NCBI RefSeq assembly: GCF_010726085.1
Contig: NZ_AP022560.1
Location: 4,464,001 to 4,528,000, forward strand
From: Mycolicibacterium moriokaense
GTDB lineage: Bacteria > Actinomycetota > Actinomycetes > Mycobacteriales > Mycobacteriaceae
Direction: 5' to 3'
DNA length: 64,000 nucleotides
A program made the translations under genes and the position numbers. The notes beneath the pieces are model-generated. The model ran no database searches. It had not been told where the DNA came from and saw nothing but the letters and a program-made list of their open reading frames with translations. Shown here in pieces: positions 55,073-63,893 of this stretch. How positions within the stretch are numbered: position 1 is the first letter of the stretch; each line of letters opens with the position of its first letter.

Positions 55073-56719
55073 ATGTTCACCATCGACGAGCTGGCCGCGC
55101 TTCCGCTCTTCTCGAATCTCGAGGAGAAGGCGCTGGAGTACCTTGTCGGCGAAGTTGAGGACATACATCTAGCGGCAGGCGAGTACGTCGCGCACGAGGG
55201 TGACATCCGTGCCCTGGCCGTTGTGGTCGAGGGCAAGACGGAGCTGACGAAGCAGGTCAACGGTGTCGAGCAGGTGATCGGCGTCCGGCTACCCGGCGAA
55301 CTCGGAGGCGAGATCCCGATGACGCTCGGCACGCCCTTGCCCGCGAGCATGCGGGCCATCGCGCCGTCACGTGTGCTGAAGGTGACCGTCGAGGTCTACC
55401 ACACGCTGTCGGCGATGGCGCCGGAAATCTCCGAAGCAGTCGGGGCGGCCGCGCTGGAGCGCATCCAAATGCTCAGCAGCGCCACGGCGCAGCCAAACGA
55501 CGCCGCGATATCCGTCATCGGTCCCCGCCTCGACCCGAAGGTGCATAGCTGCGACAGCTTCCTCTACCGCAACCAGATTCCGTACGAACGCCTCGACCAG
55601 GACGATTCGCGCGCCATCGCGCGCACCGGCGGTCAATCGACCGTCGCGGCGCCCTATCCGGTGGTAGTGCTCCGCGACGGCACTCAGCTCACTGCCCCAA
55701 CGATGCGTGCCGTCGCCACGCTCTCGGGCCTGACTGTCAAACCGGCCTTGTCGCATTACGACGTGGTGATCGTCGGAGGCGGTCCGGCAGGATTGACGGC
55801 AGCGGTCAACGCCGCATCCGAGGGTCTGAAGACCGCGCTGATCGAGTCGTTCGCCCCGGGTGGTCAGGCGGGCACCTCGACGCGGATCGAGAACTACACG
55901 GGGTTCCCGTACGGGGTTTCCGGCGACGAGCTCGCCAGGCGGGCACTTCAACAGGCCAAGCGACTCGGCGCTGAGATCGTCGTGACCCGTAGGGTCGAAG
56001 ACATCGATCCCGCTGAGATGACCATCGGGCTCGACGGCGGCGACATGCTGCGGACCAGGGCGATCGTTCTCGCGACCGGGGTGGAGTGGCGGCGCCTCGG
56101 ACTCGATTCCATCGATCGATTCATCGGATCCGGCGTGTACTACGGTGCGGCGCCCAGCGATGCAGGTCTTGCGCAGGGCAACGACCTCTATCTGATCGGC
56201 GCAGGCAACTCCGCCGGGCAGGCCGCGATCTTCTTCTCCAACCACGCCCGCTCCGTGACGCTGATCGTTCGCGGCGAATCGCTTTCAGAAAGCATGTCGC
56301 ACTATCTCATTGAGCAGATCGGAGCCAAGGCGAACATCCGGGTGGAAACTCAGTCGGAGGTCGTCACGGCGTACGGCGACGACCAACTCGACTCGATCGA
56401 CGTGATCGATCGCAAGACCGGCATGACATCACGACGGGAGGCGAAGGTGCTCTTCGTCCTGATCGGCGCCGAAGCGGCGACCGGATGGTTGCCTCCGGAG
56501 ATCTCGCGCGACAGCCACGGATTCGTCTTGACGGGAACCGATGCGATGAACTCAGGACTGTGGAGTACCGAACGCGAACCCTTCCCTCTCGAGACGAGCG
56601 CGCCCGGCATTTTCGCCATCGGCGACGTCCGCTCCGGATCGGTGAAGCGCGTGGCGGCATCCGTCGGTGAGGGCGGGGTGGCGATCGCGCACGTGCATCG
56701 TTACCTCGCGGGGTCCTGA
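55073..56719 (+). CDS. three-domain FAD oxidoreductase: cNMP-binding, glutaredoxin-like, TrxR-like
   Basis: 548 residues. Residues 1-130 form a cyclic-nucleotide-binding-type beta barrel (LPLFSNLEEKALEYL ... GELGGE). Residues 145-215 look glutaredoxin/thioredoxin-like (VIGPRLDPKVHSCDSFLYRNQIPYERLD, then YPVVVLRDG). Residues 228-548 are a thioredoxin-reductase-like FAD/NAD module with GGGPAG at 235-240, GAGNSAG and FAIGDVR. Where TrxR has its CxxC, this protein reads YYGAAPSDA (356-364), so it has no redox disulfide. ATG follows GGGAGG. Function unknown; cAMP-gated electron transfer is a guess. Confidence 0.82.
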   Translation: MFTIDELAALPLFSNLEEKALEYLVGEVEDIHLAAGEYVAHEGDIRALAVVVEGKTELTKQVNGVEQVIGVRLPGELGGEIPMTLGTPLPASMRAIAPSRVLKVTVEVYHTLSAMAPEISEAVGAAALERIQMLSSATAQPNDAAISVIGPRLDPKVHSCDSFLYRNQIPYERLDQDDSRAIARTGGQSTVAAPYPVVVLRDGTQLTAPTMRAVATLSGLTVKPALSHYDVVIVGGGPAGLTAAVNAASEGLKTALIESFAPGGQAGTSTRIENYTGFPYGVSGDELARRALQQAKRLGAEIVVTRRVEDIDPAEMTIGLDGGDMLRTRAIVLATGVEWRRLGLDSIDRFIGSGVYYGAAPSDAGLAQGNDLYLIGAGNSAGQAAIFFSNHARSVTLIVRGESLSESMSHYLIEQIGAKANIRVETQSEVVTAYGDDQLDSIDVIDRKTGMTSRREAKVLFVLIGAEAATGWLPPEISRDSHGFVLTGTDAMNSGLWSTEREPFPLETSAPGIFAIGDVRSGSVKRVAASVGEGGVAIAHVHRYLAGS

Positions 56720-56720
56720 C

Positions 56721-57032
56721 ATGAACCCGACAGTCTCCGACGCCACCGACCGCAGACGTATTGAAATCGCCGCCGGCGAAACGGTTCTGGGTTACGTCGA
56801 GTACCGCCGCCGGCCCGGCGTCATCTCATTGCTGCACACCGAGATCGACCCGGCGCGCAAAGGCGAAGGTCTCGGGACTCGGCTGATCAAGGGCGCGCTC
56901 GACATCGCCCGCGCTGAGGGCTTGGCGGTACAGCCCTACTGCCCGTTCGTGCAGCGCTTCATCGCCCGTCACCGCGAGTATCTCGACCTGGTACCCGCGG
57001 CGCGACGCGCAGACTTCGGATTAGCCCGCTGA
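56721..57032 (+). CDS. GNAT-like N-acetyltransferase (YidJ/Gtn1 group)
   Basis: 103 residues. The single-domain short GNAT pattern is visible: GYVEYRRRPGVISLLHTEIDPARKGEGLGTRLIKGALDIARAEGLAVQPYCPFVQRFIARH, including the acetyl-CoA loop R-K-G-E-G-L-G-T. ATG follows directly after the oxidoreductase stop, so it is probably co-transcribed. Confidence 0.88.
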   Translation: MNPTVSDATDRRRIEIAAGETVLGYVEYRRRPGVISLLHTEIDPARKGEGLGTRLIKGALDIARAEGLAVQPYCPFVQRFIARHREYLDLVPAARRADFGLAR

Positions 57033-57042
57033 CCCGCCCACG

Positions 57043-57101
57043 TTGACTCTGCGCTCAGGGCGTCGGTTGCTCGACTTCTTGCGCCGTAGACGCAGAGTCA
57101 A
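57043..57101. terminator. inverted repeat at a convergent junction
   Basis: TTGACTCTGCG (57043-57053) pairs with CGCAGAGTCAA (57091-57101). One arm is downstream of the oxidoreductase stop (57055) and the other lies within its last codons. The 37-nt loop makes it less certain than the other hairpins. Confidence 0.5.
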
Positions 57102-59280
57102 TCCGCTCGACGCGCACAGGTACCCCTGTCAGCCACGCCATTCCAGACACCGACTCGACGTCGTCGGGCTCGCTGGACGTCAGCCGATTGACGTTCGCCC
57201 CGCCGGCGCGGTTGGCCAACTGCCATCCGCCGGTGCCCTTGTGGCCCCAACCGTGTGGAATGGCGACGACGCCGGCGACGAGGTCCTTCGTCGAGGTGAC
57301 CGGCACAGTGATCTGGCCGTACGGCGAACTGATCTGCACGATGTCGCCGTCAGCGATCTGCAGCTCCGCCGCATCGTCGACGTGCATGAGCGCGTAGTGA
57401 CGACGCTCGCCGCGCATCAGCAACGGCGAGTTGTGCATCCATGAGTTCTCCGAGCGTGGCTCTCGCATCCCGATCATCTTCAGCGGGTAGCCCTCCGGAT
57501 AGTCGTTGCGGGTCAGCTTGGCGACCTCGTCGGCGATCTCCGAATGCACCAGCTGGACGCGACGCGACAGATAGCCCACCGCGTCACGCAGCACGCCGGT
57601 ACGGATATGCGGCGCCACCACCACCCCGTGCGGATGCTGTTCGGTCAGACGACGCAGCGACAGTCCTCCGCGGCGCAGTCCGAAAAGGTCGCCACCCTGC
57701 GACATCCGGACGAGCCCATCCATCATGATGCGCGGTGTCAGCGTAGCTCCGAAGGCGCTCAACGCCTTTCGTGCGGCGGCGAAGGCCGCGAACATCGGGA
57801 CCCGCCGTCCAAGTCGAGATGCGAGGTCTGCGACGATGTCCCATTCCGTGCGCGCCTCCCCTGCCGGGGCGACGACGGCCTCGGTGGCTTGACGAAATGG
57901 CGTGGCCTGAAAACCCTGGAACGTGTAGGGGAAGTCGTCGCGCTCGTACATCGTGGTGACGGGCAGGATGTAGTCACACCGCGCGGTGGTTTCCGTGACG
58001 TAGAAATCGAGCGCCACCGACAGTTCCAGGGTCTCGAAGGCGGCCTCGAGTTCGTCGCCGTTGGGCACCGAGAGCACCGGGTTGCCCGCCGACACGAACA
58101 TCGCCTTGATCTGACGGTCGCCGGGTGTCGTGATCTCCTTGGCCATCAGTGCGGCCGGCTCGGAACCGATTGCACTGGGAATACCGTTGATACGCGAGCG
58201 CCTGCGCCGGCGTGAGCGCCGCATCACGACGCCCATCATGGTGTTCTGCCATTTCTGGCCGACGGTCTGCATCGTGCTGAACACCGAACCGCCCGGCACG
58301 TCGAGGTTTCGCGCGACAAGGTTGACGGCGTCGATCAGGTACGTCGTCAGCGTGCCGTACCGACCCACGCAGGTACCGAGTCTTCCGTAGATGGCCGCGC
58401 GCGGCGTGCGGACGAGGTCACGCGCCAGCGCCCTGACGCTCGCGGGGTCGATGCCCGTGTGCGAGGCCGTCGCCTCCGGTGTGAACGGTTCACTCAGCGA
58501 GCGCAGCCACTCCACACCGTCCGCGTCCCCACTCACCCTGGCGATGTCGACGAGCTGCTCGGCGAACATGACCTGCAGCAGCGACAGCAGCAGAAAAGAA
58601 TCGGAGTCGGGCACGATACCGAGCCACTCGAATGCAACGGCGGTTTCGGTTCGGCGGGGATCGACAACCACCACACGCCCTCCCCGCTTGACGATGTCGT
58701 GCATGCGGTCCTTGATCCGGGGCGCCGTCAGGAAGCTGCCGTGCGAGACGACGGGGTTGGCGCCCATCAGCACCAACAGTTCGGTCCGCGTGAGGTCGGG
58801 GATCGGCACCGACATCGGCACGCCGTACAGCAGCTGGCTGGCGATCAGCCGGCTGTTCGTGTCCTGCGACGACGCGGTGAAGTAGTGCCCATGGGGGCCA
58901 AGGCCCTTGATGAACAACAGCGCCGCAAAGGTGTGGGCGTAACTGAACGCACCCGGGTTACCCATATACCAGCCGACACCACCGGAACCATGCCGGCGCA
59001 GCACTGCCGACAACCGCGCCGCGATATCGGACATCGCGTCGTCCCACGTGACCGGTTCGAAGCCGTTCGGTCCACGGCGCAGCGGCGTCGTCACACGATC
59101 CGGGTCGTTCTGGACCTCGGTGAAGGCGATGCCCTTCTGGCACGCGAACCCCGCCGACAGCGGATGTTCCTTGTCGGGGCGCAACGCGACGAGACGGCCG
59201 TCCTCGACGGTCGCGATCATGCCGCAGAGCGGCTCACATATCCGGCAGAACGTGGGCTTGTGTTCAATCACCGGGGCCAC
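57055..59280 (-). CDS. molybdopterin oxidoreductase, DMSO reductase family
   Basis: 741 residues. N-terminal 4Fe-4S cysteines F-C-R-I-C-E-P-L-C with the fourth in GFACQKG, then the bis-MGD domains (VLMGANPVVSH, VVVDPRRTETA, FVSAGNPVLS) and the C-terminal MopB-binding domain (ISSPYGQITVPV). No Tat signal, so cytoplasmic. The closest M. tuberculosis type I recall is Rv0197. The redox substrate is unknown; Mo-dependent hydroxylases of steroid side chains exist in this superfamily in anaerobes, but no evidence links them here. GTG at 59280; GTG at 59271 is possible. Confidence 0.85.
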   Translation of the reverse strand: MAPVIEHKPTFCRICEPLCGMIATVEDGRLVALRPDKEHPLSAGFACQKGIAFTEVQNDPDRVTTPLRRGPNGFEPVTWDDAMSDIAARLSAVLRRHGSGGVGWYMGNPGAFSYAHTFAALLFIKGLGPHGHYFTASSQDTNSRLIASQLLYGVPMSVPIPDLTRTELLVLMGANPVVSHGSFLTAPRIKDRMHDIVKRGGRVVVVDPRRTETAVAFEWLGIVPDSDSFLLLSLLQVMFAEQLVDIARVSGDADGVEWLRSLSEPFTPEATASHTGIDPASVRALARDLVRTPRAAIYGRLGTCVGRYGTLTTYLIDAVNLVARNLDVPGGSVFSTMQTVGQKWQNTMMGVVMRRSRRRRRSRINGIPSAIGSEPAALMAKEITTPGDRQIKAMFVSAGNPVLSVPNGDELEAAFETLELSVALDFYVTETTARCDYILPVTTMYERDDFPYTFQGFQATPFRQATEAVVAPAGEARTEWDIVADLASRLGRRVPMFAAFAAARKALSAFGATLTPRIMMDGLVRMSQGGDLFGLRRGGLSLRRLTEQHPHGVVVAPHIRTGVLRDAVGYLSRRVQLVHSEIADEVAKLTRNDYPEGYPLKMIGMREPRSENSWMHNSPLLMRGERRHYALMHVDDAAELQIADGDIVQISSPYGQITVPVTSTKDLVAGVVAIPHGWGHKGTGGWQLANRAGGANVNRLTSSEPDDVESVSGMAWLTGVPVRVERIDSASTAQEVEQPTP

Positions 59281-59292
59281 GTCGACTACGAT

Positions 59293-59309
59293 ACTGTAAT
59301 CATTACAGT
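59293..59309. promoter_or_regulatory. island operator 5 (Mo-oxidoreductase/thiolase-like divergent gap)
   Basis: ACTGTAATCATTACAGT, perfect 7-3-7 palindrome in the 72-bp gap: 12 nt before the Mo-oxidoreductase start and 43 nt before the thiolase-like ATG. Confidence 0.8.
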
Positions 59310-59352
59310 TGGGATAGCCTGATGGCCCGACTAGGGAGGAAAGGCCTCGCAC

Positions 59353-60501
59353 ATGACCAACGACGTCGCCATCATCGGTGTCGGGCTGCACCCGTTCGGT
59401 CGCTTCGAGGGCAAGTCGGCGATGGAGATGGGCGTCGACGCCATCTTCGCCGCAGTCGCCGACGCCGGGGTGGAGTGGAAGGACATCCAGGCGGCCACCG
59501 GAGGCAGCTGGACGGTCGCCAATCCCGACGCGATCGTCGGCATGGTCGGGCTGTCGGGTATCCCGTTCACCAATGTGTTCAACGCATGCGCCACCGCGGC
59601 GAGTGCCACCAAGGCCTGTGCCGACGGCATCCGGCTCGGCGACTACGACATCGGCATCGCGGTCGGATTGGACAAGCACCCACGCGGCGCTTTCACCGAA
59701 GACCCGGCGCTGGTCGGCATGCCGAGGTGGTACGCCGAGAACGGCCAGTACCTCACCACGCAGTTCTTCGGAATGAAGGCGAACAAATACCTGCACGACC
59801 ACGGCATCTCGCAGGAGACACTGGCCAAGGTCGCCGCTAAGAACTTCCGCAACGGCGCGCTGAACCCGAATGCGTTCCGCCGCAAGCCCATCCCCGAGGA
59901 AGACATCCTCAACTCGCCGATCCTCAACTACCCCCTGACCCAGTACATGTTCTGTGCACCCGACGAGGGCGCGGCGGCCGTGGTCATGTGTCGCGCCGAC
60001 ATCGCGCACCGGTACACCGGTAAGCCCGTATACCTGCGCGCCGTCGAGGTCCGCACCCGCACCTATGGGGCCTACGAGGTCAACACGACCTTCGCGCCCG
60101 TCGACGAGGTGCCGGCCCCGACCGTCTTCGCCGCCAGGTCAGCATTCGAAAAGGCCGGTGTGGCACCGGAAGACGTCGACGTGATCCAGCTGCAGGACAC
60201 CGACGCCGGAGCGGAGATCATCCACATGGCCGAATGCGGCTTCTGCGCGGACGGCGACCAGGAGAAGCTGCTGGCCGACGGCGCCACCGAGATCCATGGC
60301 GCGTTGCCCATCAACACCGACGGCGGGCTGATCGCAAACGGCGAACCCATCGGTGCGTCGGGTCTGCGTCAGATTCACGAGTTGGTCCGCCAATTGCGTG
60401 GCGAGGCGGGCGACCGGCAGGTACCCGGTGAGCCGAAGGTCGGCTTCGCCCAGCTCTACGGTGCCCCCGGCACCGCGGCGGCGACGATCCTCACGACCTA
60501 G
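59353..60501 (+). CDS. thiolase-fold lipid-transfer protein (Ltp2-like), non-canonical active site
   Basis: 382 residues. The thiolase fold is clear, and the first Cys is kept (N-A-C79-A-T-A-A-S). The usual G-H-P is N-G-E-P (Glu331 in place of His), and the C-terminal C-x-G is replaced by L-Y-G-A-P-G. Proteins like this include Ltp2-type retro-aldolases that work with a DUF35 partner; none is adjacent. It may cleave a side chain from a CoA thioester rather than act as a thiolase. Under operator 5. Confidence 0.85.
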   Translation: MTNDVAIIGVGLHPFGRFEGKSAMEMGVDAIFAAVADAGVEWKDIQAATGGSWTVANPDAIVGMVGLSGIPFTNVFNACATAASATKACADGIRLGDYDIGIAVGLDKHPRGAFTEDPALVGMPRWYAENGQYLTTQFFGMKANKYLHDHGISQETLAKVAAKNFRNGALNPNAFRRKPIPEEDILNSPILNYPLTQYMFCAPDEGAAAVVMCRADIAHRYTGKPVYLRAVEVRTRTYGAYEVNTTFAPVDEVPAPTVFAARSAFEKAGVAPEDVDVIQLQDTDAGAEIIHMAECGFCADGDQEKLLADGATEIHGALPINTDGGLIANGEPIGASGLRQIHELVRQLRGEAGDRQVPGEPKVGFAQLYGAPGTAAATILTT

Positions 60502-60509
60502 CAGATTGC

Positions 60510-60567
60510 CGAGCAGACGCGGACTCCCCCAAAATCGGCTCATTTGAGGGGTTTTCACGTCTGCTCG
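60510..60567. terminator. bidirectional hairpin terminator
   Basis: CGAGCAGACG (60510-60519) pairs with CGTCTGCTCG (60558-60567), with an inner CCCC/GGGG-rich stem. It lies between convergent genes. The stem core matches the hairpin at 9411-9473. Confidence 0.7.
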
Positions 60568-60618
60568 CCGGCGACCCAGGCCGACCTGCTGGAGTTCATC
60601 CGCTCCTAGCAGTCGGCA

Positions 60619-61647
60619 TCAGCGCAGGATTCGGGCCGAGACCTGACCGTCGGTCTGTTCGACATAGAACTGGGCGGCCTTGCGTATCGACTCGGCGGCC
60701 GGACGGGGCCGCCATCCGAGTTCGCGCCTGGCTTTTCCGTTGTCGGCCTCCGACATGATGTGCAGCAGCCGCACCCCGGTCACGTTCATCGGCAGGTCGC
60801 GTCGCAGCAGTCGGCTCGCCACCGACAACACTCCGCCGAAGGCATACGCGGCAGCGAGCGGCACACCGAACCGCGGCGGCTTGGCCCCGACTGCGGTTGC
60901 CGCCGTCTCCAGCATCTCCCGCATCGACATGTAGGTCTCGGAGATGATGTAGCGCTCCCCGATGCGCCCGCGTTCACCGGCCAGCAGAAACGCGTCGGCC
61001 ACATCCTCGACGCCGACCACCTCGGTGAACACCCCCTTGATGTAGACGGGCATCTTCCCCAGCGCCGCGTACTGCACCATCAGGCCCTGGGTCGGTTGCC
61101 AGTCGCGCGGACCGTAGGGGTTGGACACGCACATCGCGACGGAAGGCAGCGCCCGTTCGCGGGCATACCGCAACACCAGATCCTCTGCCGCACGGCGTGA
61201 CTCGATGTACGGTCCGCCCTTGCCCGCCCAGTCGAACGGCATGTCCTCGGTCACCGGTGTACGTCCATCGCCAAGCGCGATCGTCCCGATGGTGCTGCAG
61301 AACACGAATCGATGGAGGTCAGCATCGACGGCGACGTCGAGCACACGCCGCAGGCTCTCGACATTCGTTTCGAACAGTGGCGCTGGATCACGTAGGTAGA
61401 AGCGCGTGTCGACGATGCAGTAGAACACCACGTCGCAGCCGGACATCGCCGCGCGCAGTGCCGCTTCGTCGTACAGGTCGCCGTAGTGACGTTCGACGTC
61501 GAGGTCGTCGATCGCCACCGTCCGACTGGACTTGCGCAGATACACCCGGACGTCGTCGCCGCGTTCGACGAGCTTTCGAACCACATGGGATCCGACGAAC
61601 CCGCTGGCGCCCATCACCAACGACGTGCGCCGCTTCTGCGATCCCAA
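60619..61647 (-). CDS. NAD(P)-dependent SDR, epimerase/3-beta-HSD-like
   Basis: 342 residues of the extended SDR type. Rossmann loop M-G-A-S-G-F-V-G-S-H at 12-21 and acidic/basic cofactor segment VYLRKSSR; S-T-I-G-T at 118-122. The active-site pair reads Y147-I-E-S-R151, so the usual Lys is Arg. The substrate region resembles 3-beta-hydroxysteroid dehydrogenases and dihydroflavonol reductases. The start is probably TTG at 61647, immediately after the upstream stop; TTG at 61620 and GTG at 61617 are possible. Confidence 0.82.
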   Translation of the reverse strand: MGSQKRRTSLVMGASGFVGSHVVRKLVERGDDVRVYLRKSSRTVAIDDLDVERHYGDLYDEAALRAAMSGCDVVFYCIVDTRFYLRDPAPLFETNVESLRRVLDVAVDADLHRFVFCSTIGTIALGDGRTPVTEDMPFDWAGKGGPYIESRRAAEDLVLRYARERALPSVAMCVSNPYGPRDWQPTQGLMVQYAALGKMPVYIKGVFTEVVGVEDVADAFLLAGERGRIGERYIISETYMSMREMLETAATAVGAKPPRFGVPLAAAYAFGGVLSVASRLLRRDLPMNVTGVRLLHIMSEADNGKARRELGWRPRPAAESIRKAAQFYVEQTDGQVSARILR

Positions 61648-62841
61648 CTACGACGCCTTCTTGGCGACAGGCGCGTACGCCGGCTTGCCCAGGCCAAGTA
61701 CGTACTGCGCGATCATGTTCCGGAACACCTCGAGGGTGCCGCCGTAGATGCCGACCAACGGCGCGAACCGGTACACATATTCGGCGGCACCGTCGTCGGC
61801 GGCGCCGTCGGTGCCGATGGGCAGTGACGCGGCCGTCCCCAGGATGTCCATCAGGTCCGGCGAGATGTCGCGCATGGTCTGGGCGAGCGCGACGCGGCCG
61901 AAGATGCTCGTCGCGCTGAACGCCGCCTCCATCCGGGCGACGCTTCGCCCGAGGCGGTATGCGACGGAGCCGTCGTCGATCAAGCGGCGACCGTCGGGAC
62001 GCACCTCGGCGACCTTGGCGGCCGCCTTGTCCACAGCGGCGGCCATGAAACTGGCCTGGTGCATCATGATCGAGACGTCCTGAAGACCGTCCTTCGCGGC
62101 TTCCACCGCACCGTGCTCAACGTTGAGGGGTTCGCGCACCACGGTCCAGCCGTCGTTCACCTCGCCCAGCCGGTACTTGTCGTCGACGCGCACGTCGCTG
62201 TAGTACACGATGTTGGTGCGGTCACCGTCGACGGTTCGGATGCCCTGGATCTCGATGCCCGGCGAGTCGAGCGGGACGAGAAACATGGTGAGGCTCTTGT
62301 GTTTCGGGGCGGTGGGGTCGGTGTTGGTGATCAGGAAGACGTACTGGCAGTTGTGCGCGCCGGTGGTGAACATCTTCGAACCGTTGATAACCCAGCCGTC
62401 ACCGTCGCGCACCGCGCGGGTCTTGCACGTGGCGACGTCGGAACCGCCCTCCGGTTCCGTATAGCCCAGGCAGAGCCGGATATGGCCGCTGTAAACCCCA
62501 GGCATCACTTCGGCTTTCAGTTCGGGCGAGCCGAACTTCTCGACCGAGCGGGCGATCATCGCCGTCGTGCCCGACGTGACCCACGGAACGTGCGCCCGTC
62601 GCTTCTCCAGCTGCCAGATGCGATTGTGGAGGCGGTTGAAGCCGCCCTCGGACTCCGGCTTCCACTCCTTTTTCAGGTAGCCCGCCGCTCCGAGCGCCAA
62701 ATGCACACCTTCGTCGAAGTTGTCGCCCGTCTCGCGGTCCCGACGGATGACCTCCTCGGTGACGTGGGTGCGCAGGAACGTGCGCACCTCCTCGAGGAAG
62801 GCCTGATCGTCGTCGGACAGCTCGACCCGTGAGAAATCCAT
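61648..62841 (-). CDS. acyl-CoA dehydrogenase (FadE)
   Basis: 397 residues. Full ACAD fold: LCLGYTEPEGGSD near 125 (FAD/substrate), GDGWVINGSKMFTTGAHNCQYVFLI near 150, and the C-terminal GIYGGTLEVFRNMIAQYVLGL. In mycobacterial steroid-type pathways such proteins pair with a second FadE to make a heterotetramer; the adjacent gene is a suitable partner. Confidence 0.92.
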   Translation of the reverse strand: MDFSRVELSDDDQAFLEEVRTFLRTHVTEEVIRRDRETGDNFDEGVHLALGAAGYLKKEWKPESEGGFNRLHNRIWQLEKRRAHVPWVTSGTTAMIARSVEKFGSPELKAEVMPGVYSGHIRLCLGYTEPEGGSDVATCKTRAVRDGDGWVINGSKMFTTGAHNCQYVFLITNTDPTAPKHKSLTMFLVPLDSPGIEIQGIRTVDGDRTNIVYYSDVRVDDKYRLGEVNDGWTVVREPLNVEHGAVEAAKDGLQDVSIMMHQASFMAAAVDKAAAKVAEVRPDGRRLIDDGSVAYRLGRSVARMEAAFSATSIFGRVALAQTMRDISPDLMDILGTAASLPIGTDGAADDGAAEYVYRFAPLVGIYGGTLEVFRNMIAQYVLGLGKPAYAPVAKKAS

Positions 62842-62849
62842 TGCGCCCC

Positions 62850-63893
62850 TTACCTGCTTTCCCGAGCGGAGACGATCTCAGCGATGTACTTGGCGGTGAC
62901 TCCCGGATCACCGCCGGCCAGCGCCCATCCACGGGCGCGCACGAGGTAGGCGGTGGCGGCGGCCTCCGCGGACACTCCCAGTCCGCCCTGGACGTGCACT
63001 GCCATCGTCGCCGCCTTCGACGCTTCTTCCGCCATGAACACGAACGCCGACGGCGCCAGTTCCGGGCGTTCGTCGGGTTCGTTGTCGAGGAACCACGCCG
63101 CCCGACGCGCGAGGTTCCGTCCGCTCTGCACGGTGATGGCGATGTTGGCCAGCGGATGTGAGATGCCCTGCAACGTCGAGATCGGGACGCCCAGGGTGTA
63201 ACGGGTCTTGGAGAACTCCGCGGCGATGGTCATCGTCTCCTCGACGAGACCGACCAAGGCCGCGGCCGTCAGCACCCGCCATTCGTCCAGTGCCCGTTGG
63301 TATTCGGTCAACGCCTGCGGGCCGCTTCCCAGCACCGTGCGTTCATCGGCCGCGGCCGGATCGACCCACGCCATCGGCAGCTTGCCGATGTTGTCGACCT
63401 TGACCGGCCTGGTTCCGAATGTCAGACGAACGACGTCTTGACCGTCGCGCACGATGATGTGGTCGGCGATCGAGCCGGTCGGGATCAGGCGGACGCCGGA
63501 TACGCTCTCGTGTTGGGGATCGATCGCGACCAGCTGCTTGCCGTTGACGACGTCCGGCTCGACGGCGCAGAGGCGACCCAGCAGCCGCGCCGCGCACACG
63601 TGGTCGATCCACGGGACCGGGCCGAGCGCTCGGCCCAGTTCCTCGGCGACCAACGTCAGATCGACGAGGGTGGCGCCGTCACCTCCGCTGGACTCGGGCA
63701 GCGCCATGCTGGTTGCGCCCATGGCGCACAGGCGTTCCCACAGGCTCTTATCGAAGCCCGATTCCTCGGCAGCACGCACGGTCTCGATCGGGCAGTGCGT
63801 CTTGAAGAACTCCCGGTAGGCGGACTGCACCGCCTCGTGGTCCTCGGAGAGGCTGTAGTCCAGCCTCCGCAGTTCGTAACGGTCCATCGTCAC
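62850..63893 (-). CDS. acyl-CoA dehydrogenase (FadE), partner type
   Basis: 347 residues, shorter and more divergent than its neighbour. MGATSMALPESSGGDGATLVDLTLVAEELGRALGPVPWIDH and VHVQGGLGVSAEAAATAYL mark the ACAD fold, but the FAD-binding loops of the neighbour are poorly kept, as in the alpha-beta heteromeric FadE pairs (for example FadE28-29). GTG at 63893 overlaps the stop of the previous gene; ATG at 63887 is possible. Confidence 0.88.
   Translation of the reverse strand: MTMDRYELRRLDYSLSEDHEAVQSAYREFFKTHCPIETVRAAEESGFDKSLWERLCAMGATSMALPESSGGDGATLVDLTLVAEELGRALGPVPWIDHVCAARLLGRLCAVEPDVVNGKQLVAIDPQHESVSGVRLIPTGSIADHIIVRDGQDVVRLTFGTRPVKVDNIGKLPMAWVDPAAADERTVLGSGPQALTEYQRALDEWRVLTAAALVGLVEETMTIAAEFSKTRYTLGVPISTLQGISHPLANIAITVQSGRNLARRAAWFLDNEPDERPELAPSAFVFMAEEASKAATMAVHVQGGLGVSAEAAATAYLVRARGWALAGGDPGVTAKYIAEIVSARESR

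Noticed and set aside
57055..60009. Extension of the Mo-oxidoreductase frame beyond 59280
   Set aside because: It would run through operator 5 and antisense to the thiolase-like gene; the 4Fe-4S motif starts within 20 residues of the GTG at 59280.
60570..60611. Short open stretch ending ADLLEFIRS just before a stop, resembling an enzyme C-terminus
   Set aside because: Only about a dozen residues and immediately beside a hairpin; cannot be told from chance.
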